Shown here: positions 34,432 to 43,772 of the stretch, piece by piece
Position numbering within the stretch: the first letter of the stretch is position 1
How the letters are laid out: each line of letters starts with the position of its first letter
DNA from: Kordia periserrulae
GTDB taxonomy: Bacteria > Bacteroidota > Bacteroidia > Flavobacteriales > Flavobacteriaceae
Assembly: GCF_003054265.1 (NCBI RefSeq)
Contig: NZ_QBKT01000001.1
Span: 806,001-870,000, forward strand
Length of the DNA: 64,000 nt
Direction: 5' to 3'
The notes under the pieces: generated by a model
What the model was told of the DNA's origin: nothing
The model's database searches: none
The model's input: only the letters and a program-made list of their open reading frames with translations
Translations under genes and position numbers: made by a program

Positions 34432-35079
34432 TTAAAAATAATAACTCAATCCGAAGAATAAATTTGTTGAATTTAAAGAAAGACCAAAATTATTAAAGTC
34501 CGTTTCTGTTCCTGTAGCTTCATCATCAACATTAGAAGAAGTATATCCTAAATCACCAAAAGTTGCTTCCAATCCAAAATTATCACTCAACATAAATACA
34601 ATTCCTGGTCGCACACCTACAAAAAAGGTATTTGTTTTTCTAGGGTTGGCATTATCTACTTCTGCTTTAGAGTGTCTGTAACGCGTTTCTCCTTGCAAGA
34701 AAAAACCAAATCGTTTGCCTACACCTTTGTAATAACGCACGAAAGGAAATATCGAAAATGAATTGGTAGTATTTTCACCGGCGTCCATTCCGTTTAATTC
34801 AATATCTCTGCTATTGAATCCAATTCCTGCGCCCAATCCTAAAAAAAGATTGTCGCTCACCGCATAACTATACGAGGGATTGAAGGATATGCCAAAATTT
34901 TTAATCTCTTGGTTTTGTGTTGGAGCTTCCACATCTGTATTGCCTGTAGTAAGGGAGAAATTGATATTGAGAAACTGAGTTCCTTTAGCAAAATTGAGCG
35001 TGCTTGAAGCAGTATCGTCATTTTGTGCGTGCAAACACATCATAGCAAATACACATGCGAAAAATGTAATTTTTTTCAT
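34432..35079 (-). CDS. Outer-membrane beta-barrel protein
   Basis: 215 residues with a signal peptide (MKKITFFACVFAMMCLHAQ). Alternating hydrophobic/aromatic strands include FLNINFSLTTGN, FGISFNPSYSYAVSDNLFLG, FFLQGETRYRHS and a terminal FGLSYYF with C-terminal Phe, the outer-membrane insertion signature. OmpX/porin-family type barrel. It is convergent with the feo operon, 18 bases apart. Specific role unknown. Confidence 0.85.
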   Translation of the reverse strand: MKKITFFACVFAMMCLHAQNDDTASSTLNFAKGTQFLNINFSLTTGNTDVEAPTQNQEIKNFGISFNPSYSYAVSDNLFLGLGAGIGFNSRDIELNGMDAGENTTNSFSIFPFVRYYKGVGKRFGFFLQGETRYRHSKAEVDNANPRKTNTFFVGVRPGIVFMLSDNFGLEATFGDLGYTSSNVDDEATGTETDFNNFGLSLNSTNLFFGLSYYF

Positions 35080-35486
35080 AACTAATCGATTTTATAATTT
35101 ATAGGTTTCAAAACTACTGAACAGAAATTAAAACACCGTAGATTTAACACATTTTTACTAAACGTGATAAAAACTAAATATCGACGAATTGAGGTGAGGA
35201 AAATATAAGGCATAAAAAAAGAGAGTGTTAAGCCTCACTCTCTTTCCTTAACAAACAGTTGCTGTTAATTAATGTCTTAAGTTAAAACAACTAAATGATT
35301 TCTAAAATTACTCATTACGAATGTACGTTCTTTATGTATGCGATGATTAATATTTAGGTTAATGCACAAAGTTCATCGATAAATGTACTTTTTTATTCGA
35401 TAAACGGTAATAGTTATTTTTTATAAGTAACTGAAAACCAATTAGCTAACATTTGTTAGTTGTTTTCTTTCAAAAAAAGAAAGAAG
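35080..35486. other. Intergenic region, about 400 bp, with one terminator
   Basis: It holds the upstream region of the outer-membrane barrel gene and the 3' flank of the C39 lipoprotein gene. One hairpin terminator is seen (35212-35245). Between it and 35486 I recognise no gene; a short stable transcript running into the terminator is possible but unsupported. Confidence 0.5.
35212..35245 (-). terminator. Terminator of the metal-uptake operon (minus strand)
   Basis: Stem AAAGAGAGTG / CACTCTCTTT with an 8-base loop. Reading the minus strand it is followed by seven T. It lies about 240 bases after the last gene of the leftward metal operon. Confidence 0.7.
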
Positions 35487-36101
35487 TCATCTTTCGTAAG
35501 CATCTTTTTGAGAAGTTGATTTCTCTTTTTTATTTTTTTCAATTCTACTTTGCGTAAGCACTTTAATTTTAGTTCTTGCATCAAAAAAGGCTTCTGTGGT
35601 CTCCATTAATAACGCATATCCTTCTTGCAAATTTGAAGTAGAGTCTTTTACAATCCAGTGTGGTAGAAATTCCTCTTTTGTATATGTCATGTAACCTTTT
35701 GCAGGATCAGCTATCCAAATAGAATCTTTATCCATGTTATAAACGACAACAAAATGATTTCCGTCCCAATGCAACATGGCAGGATACGGCACTTCATCTA
35801 ACAACAACTGGTAATCAATTTTAACCGCTAAATTGTATAATCCTATGAGTTCGGCAGCATCTGCAATATTTCCCATAGAAGTTCCTTCGTACGGTTTCAT
35901 TTGAGAAATAAGCGCCAATGTTTCAATACTATAATCGCTCCCAAAAAAGTCACTAATCATTTTTAAACATGCAGGACCGCATTCTGATGGTGTTTTTTGT
36001 AAATACAAAGGAAACTCTGGTTTTTCCTTTTGAGCTGTTTTGCAAGCAGAAAACAGTAATAGTACGCAAAGTAATTTCAATGTAAATTTCATAGTAAACA
36101 T
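35487..36101 (-). CDS. Lipoprotein with a stand-alone peptidase C39 domain
   Basis: 204 residues from ATG 36101 (an ATG at 36092 is equally possible). The lipoprotein signal has lipobox LLFSAC. A C39-like papain-fold domain follows: QKTPSECGPACLKMISDFFG with the catalytic Cys in the family's D/E-C-G-x-A-C-L context, HWDGNHFVVVYNMD (catalytic His) and WIADPAKGYMTY (third residue Asp). The C39 fold usually sits on the N-terminus of bacteriocin ABC exporters and cleaves GG leaders in the cytosol. Here it is alone and predicted to be lipid-anchored outside the cytoplasm, after a signal peptide. It is the last gene of the metal-uptake operon, 2 bases after the permease. The substrate is unknown. 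Confidence 0.8.
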   Translation of the reverse strand: MFTMKFTLKLLCVLLLFSACKTAQKEKPEFPLYLQKTPSECGPACLKMISDFFGSDYSIETLALISQMKPYEGTSMGNIADAAELIGLYNLAVKIDYQLLLDEVPYPAMLHWDGNHFVVVYNMDKDSIWIADPAKGYMTYTKEEFLPHWIVKDSTSNLQEGYALLMETTEAFFDARTKIKVLTQSRIEKNKKEKSTSQKDAYER

Positions 36102-36103
36102 TA

Positions 36104-37498
36104 TTATCCTCGAAACAAAAAGAAATCATCTTTCATTTCTTCAATTTCTGTGTCTTTATTTGTGATGATATAATCGATGGCTTTTTCGGTAAAATCGGCA
36201 CCTTTTTCAGTTAATGAAATGATATTATCAGCAGAAACGGTCACCATGTTATTCTTCTTTGCCAAATCCACAATGGATTGCGAGCGCAAGCGTTGCCAAT
36301 TGATATGTTCGTTCAAATGTTTTACATGACGTTCACTTTCTTCAGCATGATTTCGAATGTGCAATAAAAACACCAACAACATGATTTCAGTTTTTTGCTG
36401 TCGCACTTTGTAATATCCATAAATTAACCCTCTTTTCGGTAAAATATAGATTAAGAATGCTGCCATAACAACTGCAATTCCCAAAATGTATACATAATCT
36501 AAAAAGACAAATTTTGAAAAGATATACGTAAGCTTTTCACCCAACTGATAACCTTCAAAACTAACACCACCTAAGATTGCAGCATCGTAATATTGATACA
36601 ATACCATTCCAATTCCAACAATACTACTCACTATAATAGACGTAATAATCGGTTCGTATACCAACAAGAAAAGAATGGCCAAAACAGTGGTCATAGAACC
36701 TGAAATAGACGCATCTAAAATATGTGCCAACCAAAACCCTGCAATGGAAGCTACCACGCCAAAAAAGCAGGAAAGTAAAAGCATTCTCTTTAAATCTTTG
36801 GTAAATAAATATGCGGTTGCTGCAGGAGCAATCATCAAAGCGACGACCAAAATTGGACCTACGGCATCAAAAGCACCCACAATGGTGACGGAAGAAACCG
36901 TCATCAATCCGTAATGCATGATTACTGGCGAAAATCCAAGTGCCGCTGCCAAACCAGCATCAAACGTACTTACTTTTAATTCTTTAAAAAAGGCAATCAA
37001 CAATGTCAAGGTTACCAACAAAATGATTCCAATTACCCAAATGGCTTTGGGACCTAAATTGATACACGAATCGGCAATACCTTCTTGACAATTGATAAGT
37101 AACGGATCAAATGGTGCTAGACTCAAATCCCCAACCATTACCGAATCAATATCTAAATGAACGTCATTAGCATTTTTGGAAATAAGAATGACGCCAATAC
37201 TAAACAACGCAGGAAACACGAGTCCAATAGCAGTATCTTCTTTGACCAAGCCTGTTTTTTGAATGAATTCGACCAAAATGACGGTAACAATTCCTGTCAA
37301 CGCTGCTAAAAAAATCAACAACGGAGACGACGTATCTTCCACAATAAAAAATCCAATCACAATTCCCAACAGGATAGAATGACTGATAGCATCACTGATG
37401 AGCGACATTTTACGCAACACCAAAAACGTTCCTGGAATGGCGCAGGCAATGGCAACGAGCGTGACAATAATTTGTATGGAGATTTGCGCGCTATTCAT
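36104..37498 (-). CDS. Metal ABC transporter permease (TroD/ZnuB/MntB family) with C-terminal winged-helix-like tail
   Basis: 464 residues. The N-terminal ABC-3-type permease (about 1-360; RKMSLISDAISHSILLGI early, AFDAVGPILVVALMIAPAATAYL centrally) has about eight to nine TM helices and an inserted segment with two Cys (NCQEGIADSCINLG). A cytosolic tail of about 100 residues (MLLVFLLHIRNHAEESERHV ... ISLTEKGADFTEKAID) looks like the DtxR-type winged-helix/dimerisation region. It overlaps the upstream permease gene by 8 bases. The two permeases probably form a heterodimer with the ATPase. The metal could be Mn, Zn or Fe(II). Confidence 0.9.
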   Translation of the reverse strand: MNSAQISIQIIVTLVAIACAIPGTFLVLRKMSLISDAISHSILLGIVIGFFIVEDTSSPLLIFLAALTGIVTVILVEFIQKTGLVKEDTAIGLVFPALFSIGVILISKNANDVHLDIDSVMVGDLSLAPFDPLLINCQEGIADSCINLGPKAIWVIGIILLVTLTLLIAFFKELKVSTFDAGLAAALGFSPVIMHYGLMTVSSVTIVGAFDAVGPILVVALMIAPAATAYLFTKDLKRMLLLSCFFGVVASIAGFWLAHILDASISGSMTTVLAILFLLVYEPIITSIIVSSIVGIGMVLYQYYDAAILGGVSFEGYQLGEKLTYIFSKFVFLDYVYILGIAVVMAAFLIYILPKRGLIYGYYKVRQQKTEIMLLVFLLHIRNHAEESERHVKHLNEHINWQRLRSQSIVDLAKKNNMVTVSADNIISLTEKGADFTEKAIDYIITNKDTEIEEMKDDFFLFRG

Positions 37499-38567
37499 GT
37501 GAGTTTTCTACTTGTTGATTGTATAAATTGGCAGCAGTCATAAAGCCTTTTTGCGTCATTGACCATTGTTGTCCGTCGATTTCTACATAATTCAAATCGA
37601 CGAGTTTTTGCAGCGAACGTTTCGAAAATCCTTGAAAACCATTTAAAATTTTGATGGCGTGCGGATGCGAAATATTTTCATGCGTTTTGGCAATTCCGTA
37701 CATGAATGCTAAGGTTTTTTGCATTTTGATGTCGTTTCTATTTTTTCGGAAGCGGATTTCTCTAAATAATAAGCCTCTTTTGGGTGAAAATATAAACGAA
37801 AGCAACACAATTCCCGCAGCAACCAACACTATCACTGGACCTGTAGAAAGATTTCCAGAAACCGAACTGATTCCTGTACCGACAACTCCTGAAAACGACC
37901 CAAAAATAGCTGCTAAAATGACCATTTTTTCCAAACTATTTGTCCATTGTCGCGCTGCTGCTGCTGGCGCTAGCAATATTGCACTCATCAAAATAACACC
38001 AACGGTTTGCAAACCTAATACGATTGTGATGACAATAAAGGTGGTGATTAAAATGTCGATAAAACGTGTGTTGAAACCAAGCGTTTTGGTGTAATCTTCG
38101 TCAAAAAGTAAAATTTTAAATTCCTTCCAAAAAATGAGTAAAATCAACAGTGCAATGCCTGCAACGATGGCAATGAGCCAAACGTCTTTTTCTAACAATG
38201 TCGCTGCCTGACCGAATAAATACGTGTCTAATCCAGCTTGACTGGCATTGGGTTGTTTTTGAATAAAGGTTAAGAGCAACATTCCAAATCCGAAAAATAA
38301 CGACAGCGTTAAGCCCAAAGCAGTATCCGATTTTAAGTGTGTTTTTTTCGTAATGCTTCGTATCCAAAACGTTCCAACCAATCCACTAATTAATGCGCCC
38401 AACAAAAATAAATTACTGTCTTTAACACCTGTGATGAGAAACGCAATCGCAATTCCTGGCAATGCAGCATGCGAAATGGCATCGCCCAAGAGACTTTGTT
38501 TTCGCAATACGGCGAAACTTCCCAACATGCCACAGATAGCTCCCAAAATGGCAGTTCCCAACATCAC
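37491..38567 (-). CDS. Metal ABC transporter permease (TroC/ZnuB family) with short C-terminal helical tail
   Basis: 358 residues. ABC-3-type permease, with the family's RKQSLLGDAISHAALPGIAI near the N-terminus and LQTVGVILMSAILLAPAAAARQ in the core. A ~75-residue cytosolic tail (FMYGIAKTHENISHPHAIKIL ... QWSMTQKGFMTAANLYN) again resembles a winged-helix domain. It overlaps the second permease gene by 8 bases and lies 73 bases after the ATPase gene. Its own start region overlaps nothing. The transport role follows from family and operon. Confidence 0.9.
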   Translation of the reverse strand: MMLGTAILGAICGMLGSFAVLRKQSLLGDAISHAALPGIAIAFLITGVKDSNLFLLGALISGLVGTFWIRSITKKTHLKSDTALGLTLSLFFGFGMLLLTFIQKQPNASQAGLDTYLFGQAATLLEKDVWLIAIVAGIALLILLIFWKEFKILLFDEDYTKTLGFNTRFIDILITTFIVITIVLGLQTVGVILMSAILLAPAAAARQWTNSLEKMVILAAIFGSFSGVVGTGISSVSGNLSTGPVIVLVAAGIVLLSFIFSPKRGLLFREIRFRKNRNDIKMQKTLAFMYGIAKTHENISHPHAIKILNGFQGFSKRSLQKLVDLNYVEIDGQQWSMTQKGFMTAANLYNQQVENSHE

Positions 38568-38640
38568 GATTCGTGCAGTATAATTGGAGAAAATAAGTTC
38601 TATGTAATCTTGAAAGTCGATGGTTGTTTAGTTTAGAGAA

Positions 38641-39378
38641 TTATTCTTGCACACTTACTTTATAGTTAATTCCGTAGGTTTTGGTCAAATTGTCATCGTT
38701 GAAGATATCTTTTACAGGACCTGTCGCGATTTTTTTCACGTTGAGAAACGTTACCCAATCAAAATATTCGGGAACAGTTTGCAAATCGTGATGCACGACT
38801 ACTACTGTTTTCCCTGCTTTTCGGAGTTCTTTTAAAATATTGATGATGGCTTTTTCTGTAGTCGCATCCACACCTTGAAACGGTTCGTCCATAAAGTAAA
38901 TAGTAGCATTTTGCACCAAAGCTCTGGCTAAGAAAATTCGCTGTTGCTGTCCGCCCGAAAGCTGACTAATTTGTCGATTTTTAAAAGGCAACATTCCCAC
39001 TTTTTCCAAAGCTTCTAAGGCAGCTTTCTTTTCTTTTTGTCCTGGACGTTTTATCCAGCCAAGACTTCCGTACGTTCCCATCATCACCACATCCAAGGCA
39101 GTCGTTGGAAAATCCCAATCAACACTCCCTTTTTGTGGCACATATGCTACTAATGAACGTTGTTTTGCGTACGATTTTCCAAAAACAGAAACCGTTCCCG
39201 CAATTGGTTTGATGATGCCCAAAATGGCTTTTATCAACGTAGATTTTCCTGCGCCGTTTGGCCCCACAATACACATCAATACACCTTCTGGAATTGCCAA
39301 ATCAATATCCCAAAGTACTGGTTTATAATTGTAAGCAACCGTAAGGTCATCTACTGTGATTGCGTATTTTTCTTCCAT
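38641..39378 (-). CDS. Metal ABC transporter ATP-binding protein
   Basis: 245 residues. Walker [11 protein letters not shown]-loop [10 protein letters not shown], signature QLSGGQQQR, Walker B IYFMDEP followed by FQGVD, and switch His in VVVHHD. It belongs to the Mn/Zn/Fe-type (MntA/ZnuC/TroB) group by its Q-loop context and operon. It energises the two permeases encoded downstream on the same strand. Confidence 0.93.
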   Translation of the reverse strand: MEEKYAITVDDLTVAYNYKPVLWDIDLAIPEGVLMCIVGPNGAGKSTLIKAILGIIKPIAGTVSVFGKSYAKQRSLVAYVPQKGSVDWDFPTTALDVVMMGTYGSLGWIKRPGQKEKKAALEALEKVGMLPFKNRQISQLSGGQQQRIFLARALVQNATIYFMDEPFQGVDATTEKAIINILKELRKAGKTVVVVHHDLQTVPEYFDWVTFLNVKKIATGPVKDIFNDDNLTKTYGINYKVSVQE

Positions 39379-39453
39379 TATTTTTTAGGTGTTGGGTTTT
39401 AGGTTTTAGGTTTTCTTTGAAAAATCTCAATACTCAATTCTCCTAACTCACTA

Positions 39454-40368
39454 TTATTTCAGCGCTTCCACAATCGTTTTTACATTGTATCGATACATTC
39501 CAACATACGTTCCTTCTTTGGTTCCTGCATCGCCGAGCGCATCTGAATATAGTGTTCCGCCAATTGCAACTTCATGTCCGCTCGCTTTTACGGATGCTTG
39601 TAATGCTTCAATGGTTCGTTTTGGCACGGAGCTTTCTACGAAAATGGCTTTGACATTGTTCTCTATAATAAATGTAGCTAATTTTTGTACATCTTGTACG
39701 CCAGCCTCTGTCGCTGTTGATAATCCTTGTAAACCAACGACTTCGAAATTGTGTAGCTTTCCGAAGTAATTAAATGCATCGTGTGCCGTAACTAAAATTC
39801 GTTTTTCTATTGGCAATACAGTAATTTCATCTGAAATTTCAGCAGCAAGCGTATCAAGTTTTGCTAGATAGACCTGTCCGTTTTTCTCAAAAGTTGCTGC
39901 ATTTTTAGCGTCTATTTTTTTGAGTTCGTCAATGACAAATTGCGTTGCTTGTTTCCAATAACCGATATGAAACCAAATGTGCGGATCGTAACTTGAAGCA
40001 AAATATTCCGAGCCAATCAAACCGCTTTTATCAATAGCATTTGCTACGGCGATGGTTTGTTTTTGTTGCTTGCGCATTTTTTCAAAAACATCTTCCAGTT
40101 TTCCTTCCAAATGCAATCCGTTGTAAATAATCACATCGGCGTTAAAAAGTTTGCTCACATCGCCTTCACTCGCTTTGTACAAATGCGGATCCACACCACT
40201 TCCCATCAAGCCTTTTACCTCTACAACATCGCCGCCAATATTTTTAACCATATCGGTAATCATGGTCGTCGTAGTGACAATTTGCAGTTTTCCATTTTGC
40301 TTTTTGGTTGCTGTAGTGCAACTTGTTACAATGCTTACAAGAAAAAGTATATATATGTATTTTTTCAT
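39454..40368 (-). CDS. Metal-binding lipoprotein of ABC transporter (ZnuA/MntA/TroA family)
   Basis: 304 residues with a lipoprotein signal (YILFLVSIVTSC). The metal ligands expected for cluster A-I proteins are visible: His in GVDPHLYKAS, His in YDPHIWFH, Glu in IFVESSVPKR and Asp in GGTLYSDALG. No His-rich loop is present, which favours Mn/Fe-type over high-capacity Zn-type proteins, though specificity is uncertain. It is preceded by the regulator gene and followed by the ATPase. Confidence 0.92.
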   Translation of the reverse strand: MKKYIYILFLVSIVTSCTTATKKQNGKLQIVTTTTMITDMVKNIGGDVVEVKGLMGSGVDPHLYKASEGDVSKLFNADVIIYNGLHLEGKLEDVFEKMRKQQKQTIAVANAIDKSGLIGSEYFASSYDPHIWFHIGYWKQATQFVIDELKKIDAKNAATFEKNGQVYLAKLDTLAAEISDEITVLPIEKRILVTAHDAFNYFGKLHNFEVVGLQGLSTATEAGVQDVQKLATFIIENNVKAIFVESSVPKRTIEALQASVKASGHEVAIGGTLYSDALGDAGTKEGTYVGMYRYNVKTIVEALK

Positions 40369-40435
40369 TTGTTTGGGTGTTGGGTTTTAGGTGTTGGTTT
40401 TTTTCACTGACAATTGACAACTGATAACAAAACTT

Positions 40436-41101
40436 CTACGCTTCTGGACTCAATTTCACATAAATATTATTCGCGATTTGTTGTGAAATCATAAATTCTT
40501 CTTTTTTGATGCGAATTTTCATGGAATTGTCAAACGGCTCTTTGTCTAATACTTTTATTTTTTTGCCTAATGCAATTCCTTGCTTGTCTAAATATTTTAA
40601 GAATGAGGACGAAGAATCTTTTACGCCGACAATTATTCCTCTATCATTTTTATTAAGCGTAATTAAAAGTTTACCCAATTTATTGGAAACGTTTCCGTCT
40701 TTGTCTGGAATTGGATCGCCATGCGGATCGTGCTTTGGAAATCCTAAAAACGCGTCTAACTCATTGATAAGTTTTTCAGATTTTATATGCTCCAACTGCT
40801 CGGCAACATCATGCACTTCATCCCAAGTAAAATTGAGTTTTTCCACCAAAAAGACTTCCCACAAACGATGTTTTCTAATGATATTGGCAGCGACCAACGT
40901 TCCTTTTTCCGTCAATTCAGAACCTTTGTAACGCTTGTAATGCACTAAGCCTTTTTCAGATAATTTTTTAATCATATCTGTCACAGAAGAAGCTTTGGTA
41001 TTCATTTGTTCTGCAATCGCATTTGTGCTAATTCCACCATCGTGAACGTCGCCTAAATGATAGATAGCTTTTAGATAATTTTCTTCTGAAAGTGTCATCA
41101 T
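40436..41101 (-). CDS. DtxR/MntR-family metal-dependent repressor with FeoA-like domain
   Basis: I start it at the ATG pair at 41101/41098 (MMTLSEENYLKAIY), dropping ten non-conserved residues of the longer frame; about 221 residues. Winged helix (about 1-65: IAEQMNTKASSVTDMIKKL, LVHYKRYKGSELTEKG), metal-binding/dimerisation region (HRLWEVFLVEKLNFTWDEVHDVAEQLEHI with the characteristic E-x-x-E/H pattern), and a C-terminal SH3/FeoA-like domain (about 150-220). It probably represses this transport operon and the divergent TonB receptor when metal is plentiful. A matching palindrome is visible between the two genes. Confidence 0.9.
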   Translation of the reverse strand: MMTLSEENYLKAIYHLGDVHDGGISTNAIAEQMNTKASSVTDMIKKLSEKGLVHYKRYKGSELTEKGTLVAANIIRKHRLWEVFLVEKLNFTWDEVHDVAEQLEHIKSEKLINELDAFLGFPKHDPHGDPIPDKDGNVSNKLGKLLITLNKNDRGIIVGVKDSSSSFLKYLDKQGIALGKKIKVLDKEPFDNSMKIRIKKEEFMISQQIANNIYVKLSPEA

Positions 41102-41153
41102 AATTTTGTACTTAACTATGCAAATATACAATTTTTACTTTTATGTAATTAAA

Positions 41154-41173
41154 TTTTTAGTCTAAGCTAAAAA
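41154..41173. promoter_or_regulatory. DtxR/MntR-type operator palindrome
   Basis: TTTTTAGTCTAAGCTAAAAA is a 20-bp imperfect palindrome with TTTTTAG / CTAAAAA arms. It resembles DtxR-class boxes (TTAGG-N-TA-N-CTAA type). It lies 7 bases upstream of a perfect -7 box of the TonB receptor gene and 53 bases from the regulator's start, so a bound repressor would cover both divergent promoters. Confidence 0.65.
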
Positions 41174-41180
41174 TAAAATA

Positions 41181-41188
41181 TATCTTTG
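41181..41188 (+). promoter_or_regulatory. -7 box TATCTTTG of the TonB receptor gene
   Basis: A perfect TAnnTTTG match 17 bases before the receptor ATG. The palindrome at 41154-41173 occupies the -33 region. Confidence 0.65.
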
Positions 41189-41204
41189 CTAAAAATTTAT
41201 TGAA

Positions 41205-43478
41205 ATGAATCTCAAAGTTTGTGTTATAACATGCTTATTTTTCTTTGCAGGATTTTCTCAAAGTGTTGAAATTAAAGGTATTGTCACGCAAAAAAACAAT
41301 CCCATTCCATTTGTAAATGTGTATGTAAAAAGCCAAAACAAAGGAACAATGACGGATGAAAATGGGCAGTATTCTTTCAATATACAAAGCGGAACATATA
41401 CGCTAATTGTTCAATCCATCGGTTATAAAACTATAGAAAGAAAAGTTACGGTTACAGATGAAAGCTTGACTATTAATTTTAATTTAGAAGAAGATCCACT
41501 CGGATTGGATCAAGTAGTCGTTTCGGCAACTCGAACTGCTTTGAACCGACGAGAAGCACCTGTTTTAGTAACTGTGACCAACGCTGAATCTTTACAAAAA
41601 GTACAAGCTACCACACTGTTTGAAGGCTTGAATTTTCAACCTGGACTGCGTACCGAAGTCAATTGTCAAAATTGCGGGTTTAGTCAAATTAGAATCAATG
41701 GTTTGGATGGTGCGTATTCACAGATTTTAGTCAACAGTCGTCCCGTTTTTGGTTCGTTGAACGGAATTTACGGTTTGGAGCAAATTCCAACAAACATGAT
41801 TGAACAAATTGAAGTCACGCGCGGTGGTGGTTCTGCTATTTTTGGCTCGAATGCGATTGCAGGAACTATCAATATTATTACCAAAGACCCAATAGAAAAC
41901 CTGTTTCAAGTCGCTTCAAAAATTGGGCTGATTGACGGCGAACGTACCGATGCGGTGACGACGTTTAATTCTACGTTTGTTTCTGATGATTTAGATAAAG
42001 GAATTACCTTTTTTGGCATGTACCGCAATCGTGAAGGCTATGATGCTAATGATGATAGTTTTACAGAAATCACCAAACTGCGCAACCTAAATTTTGGCTT
42101 CAAGTCGTTTTATAATTTTGATTTTAGACGAAAGCTTACGCTAGATTTTAATACGTCTCACGAATATCGTCGCGGTGGTGATTTGTTAGATAAATCGCCT
42201 TTAGTTACTAATATAGCGGAAGAAATTACGAGTACTATTGTCGGTGGCGGATTGACCTTTGACTATTTTTCAGAGAATTATTTGCAAAAGTTTTCTACTT
42301 ATGGAAATATGCAACATACACATTCAGACAATTATTACGGCACAAACCAAGACCCGAATGGTTTTGGTGTTACCAAAGATTTTGTCACTGTGGCTGGAGT
42401 TCAGCATACTGCAAAGTTTACCGACTTTTTTAACGGAGCGATGGACTTGACTTCAGGTGTGGAACATCGTTTTAATCGCATTACAGAGCGCAGGGAAAAT
42501 CCGTTGGTCATTCCTATCACACAAAACACGAATACACTTGGAATTTACACACAACTCGACTGGAAAGTTTTAGAAAATTTAAAACTATTGACAGGCGTAC
42601 GCGGAGAATTGTTTACTTCAAATTTGACCGATGAATCGCTTTTTATTGTGAATCCGCGCGTAAGCGTTTTATACAATATCACCAAAACCATTAGCTTTCG
42701 AACTGGCTATTCGCAAGGATTTAGAGCACCGCAATTTTATTCGGAAGATGTGCATTCGGAGATTATTACGGGCGAAGTGCGTCGTGTGCGTTTGTCAGAT
42801 GATTTGAAAGAAGAGTTATCGCATAGTTTTATTGGTTCGTTAGAATATTCACATCAGCATGAAGATCATCAATTGGTATTGACTTTGGAAGGTTTTTACA
42901 CCACAATCAACAATCCGTTTGTGTATGAAGCGCGTGGCGAAGTTGGTGGTTTGGAGATTAAAGAAAAGATTAACGGCGATAATGCCATTGTGAATGGTTT
43001 TAATGTGGAAGCGCGTTACAGTCCAAATCCGAAGTTTTTAATTCAGTTGGGCGGAACCTTTCAGAACAGTTATTTTGAAAAATCGTACGCGCCAGAACAA
43101 GGAATTGTAACGAATAAAATTACGCGAACGCCCAATGTATATGGAAATATGCTATGTAATTATTCTCCCAATGAGCGTTGGGATTTTAATGTAAGCGGAA
43201 TTTACACGGGCAGAATGTTTGTACCACATGTAGCAGGTTTTATTCCAGAAACTGTCTTGGAAGAAACGCCTGATTTACTCGAAATTGGATTCAATGCAAG
43301 CAAGACTTTTGCGATTTCAGATAATTATAACTTGGAAATTAATGGTGGTGTAAAAAATATTTTCAACGCGTACCAAGATGATTTTGATAAAACTATTGAC
43401 CGAGATCCAAACTACATTTACGGCCCTGCACAACCGAGAACAATTTTTGTGGGATTGCGTTTTGGAAGTGGATTTTGA
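41205..43478 (+). CDS. TonB-dependent outer-membrane receptor, probably for a metal
   Basis: 757 residues with a signal peptide (to about FSQ, residue 20). A CarboxypepD_reg-like beta domain (about 20-105: IKGIVTQKNNPIPFVNVYVK) precedes the plug (about 115-225: NRREAPVLVTVTNAESLQKV, then RINGLDGAYSQILVNSRPVF and IEVTRGGGSAIFGSNAIAGT) and a 22-strand-type barrel ending ...TIFVGLRFGSGF with C-terminal Phe. The plug has a CQNCGF CxxC motif, seen in a Bacteroidota subgroup of receptors. Position opposite the metalloregulator, with a shared operator, argues that it takes up the same metal, free or chelated. Confidence 0.9.
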   Translation: MNLKVCVITCLFFFAGFSQSVEIKGIVTQKNNPIPFVNVYVKSQNKGTMTDENGQYSFNIQSGTYTLIVQSIGYKTIERKVTVTDESLTINFNLEEDPLGLDQVVVSATRTALNRREAPVLVTVTNAESLQKVQATTLFEGLNFQPGLRTEVNCQNCGFSQIRINGLDGAYSQILVNSRPVFGSLNGIYGLEQIPTNMIEQIEVTRGGGSAIFGSNAIAGTINIITKDPIENLFQVASKIGLIDGERTDAVTTFNSTFVSDDLDKGITFFGMYRNREGYDANDDSFTEITKLRNLNFGFKSFYNFDFRRKLTLDFNTSHEYRRGGDLLDKSPLVTNIAEEITSTIVGGGLTFDYFSENYLQKFSTYGNMQHTHSDNYYGTNQDPNGFGVTKDFVTVAGVQHTAKFTDFFNGAMDLTSGVEHRFNRITERRENPLVIPITQNTNTLGIYTQLDWKVLENLKLLTGVRGELFTSNLTDESLFIVNPRVSVLYNITKTISFRTGYSQGFRAPQFYSEDVHSEIITGEVRRVRLSDDLKEELSHSFIGSLEYSHQHEDHQLVLTLEGFYTTINNPFVYEARGEVGGLEIKEKINGDNAIVNGFNVEARYSPNPKFLIQLGGTFQNSYFEKSYAPEQGIVTNKITRTPNVYGNMLCNYSPNERWDFNVSGIYTGRMFVPHVAGFIPETVLEETPDLLEIGFNASKTFAISDNYNLEINGGVKNIFNAYQDDFDKTIDRDPNYIYGPAQPRTIFVGLRFGSGF

Positions 43479-43565
43479 TTTGTTTGGTTGTTGGTTGCTA
43501 GTTGCTGGTTGTTAGCTTTTTTTGATTTGTTTATTCATTGTTTATTATCAAGTCGCTGTTCACAA

Positions 43566-43678
43566 CGTCTGTTCGAGTGATTTTTGCAATGAAATGAAGA
43601 AAATTGTATCGAGAACTACTTGGGAATTCAAAGTGCTTCTCGATACAAATTTGTTGCACAAATTCACTCGAAGTGACG
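43566..43678. repeat. Dispersed palindromic repeat, about 113 bp
   Basis: CGTCTGTTCGAGTGA at the left and TTCACTCGAAGTGACG at the right are inverted. The nested pair TATCGAGAACTAC / GTGCTTCTCGATAC matches the copy at 16734-16868. The surrounding 43479-43772 region has no gene. It also contains GTTGGTTG-rich sequence and a GGTGTTGGGTTTTGGG-type tract on the minus strand at 43753-43773. Confidence 0.75.
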
Positions 43679-43772
43679 ATTTCAGTAATTATAGTTAAGG
43701 TCTCATAACAGTAAGAAAAAATCTCACTACAAAACCCAAAAGCGAAGCGACCGAACACCCAAAACCCAACAC

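Noticed and set aside
35246-35486. Small RNA gene before the 35212 terminator
   Set aside because: Only the terminator supports it. No promoter or known RNA structure was seen.
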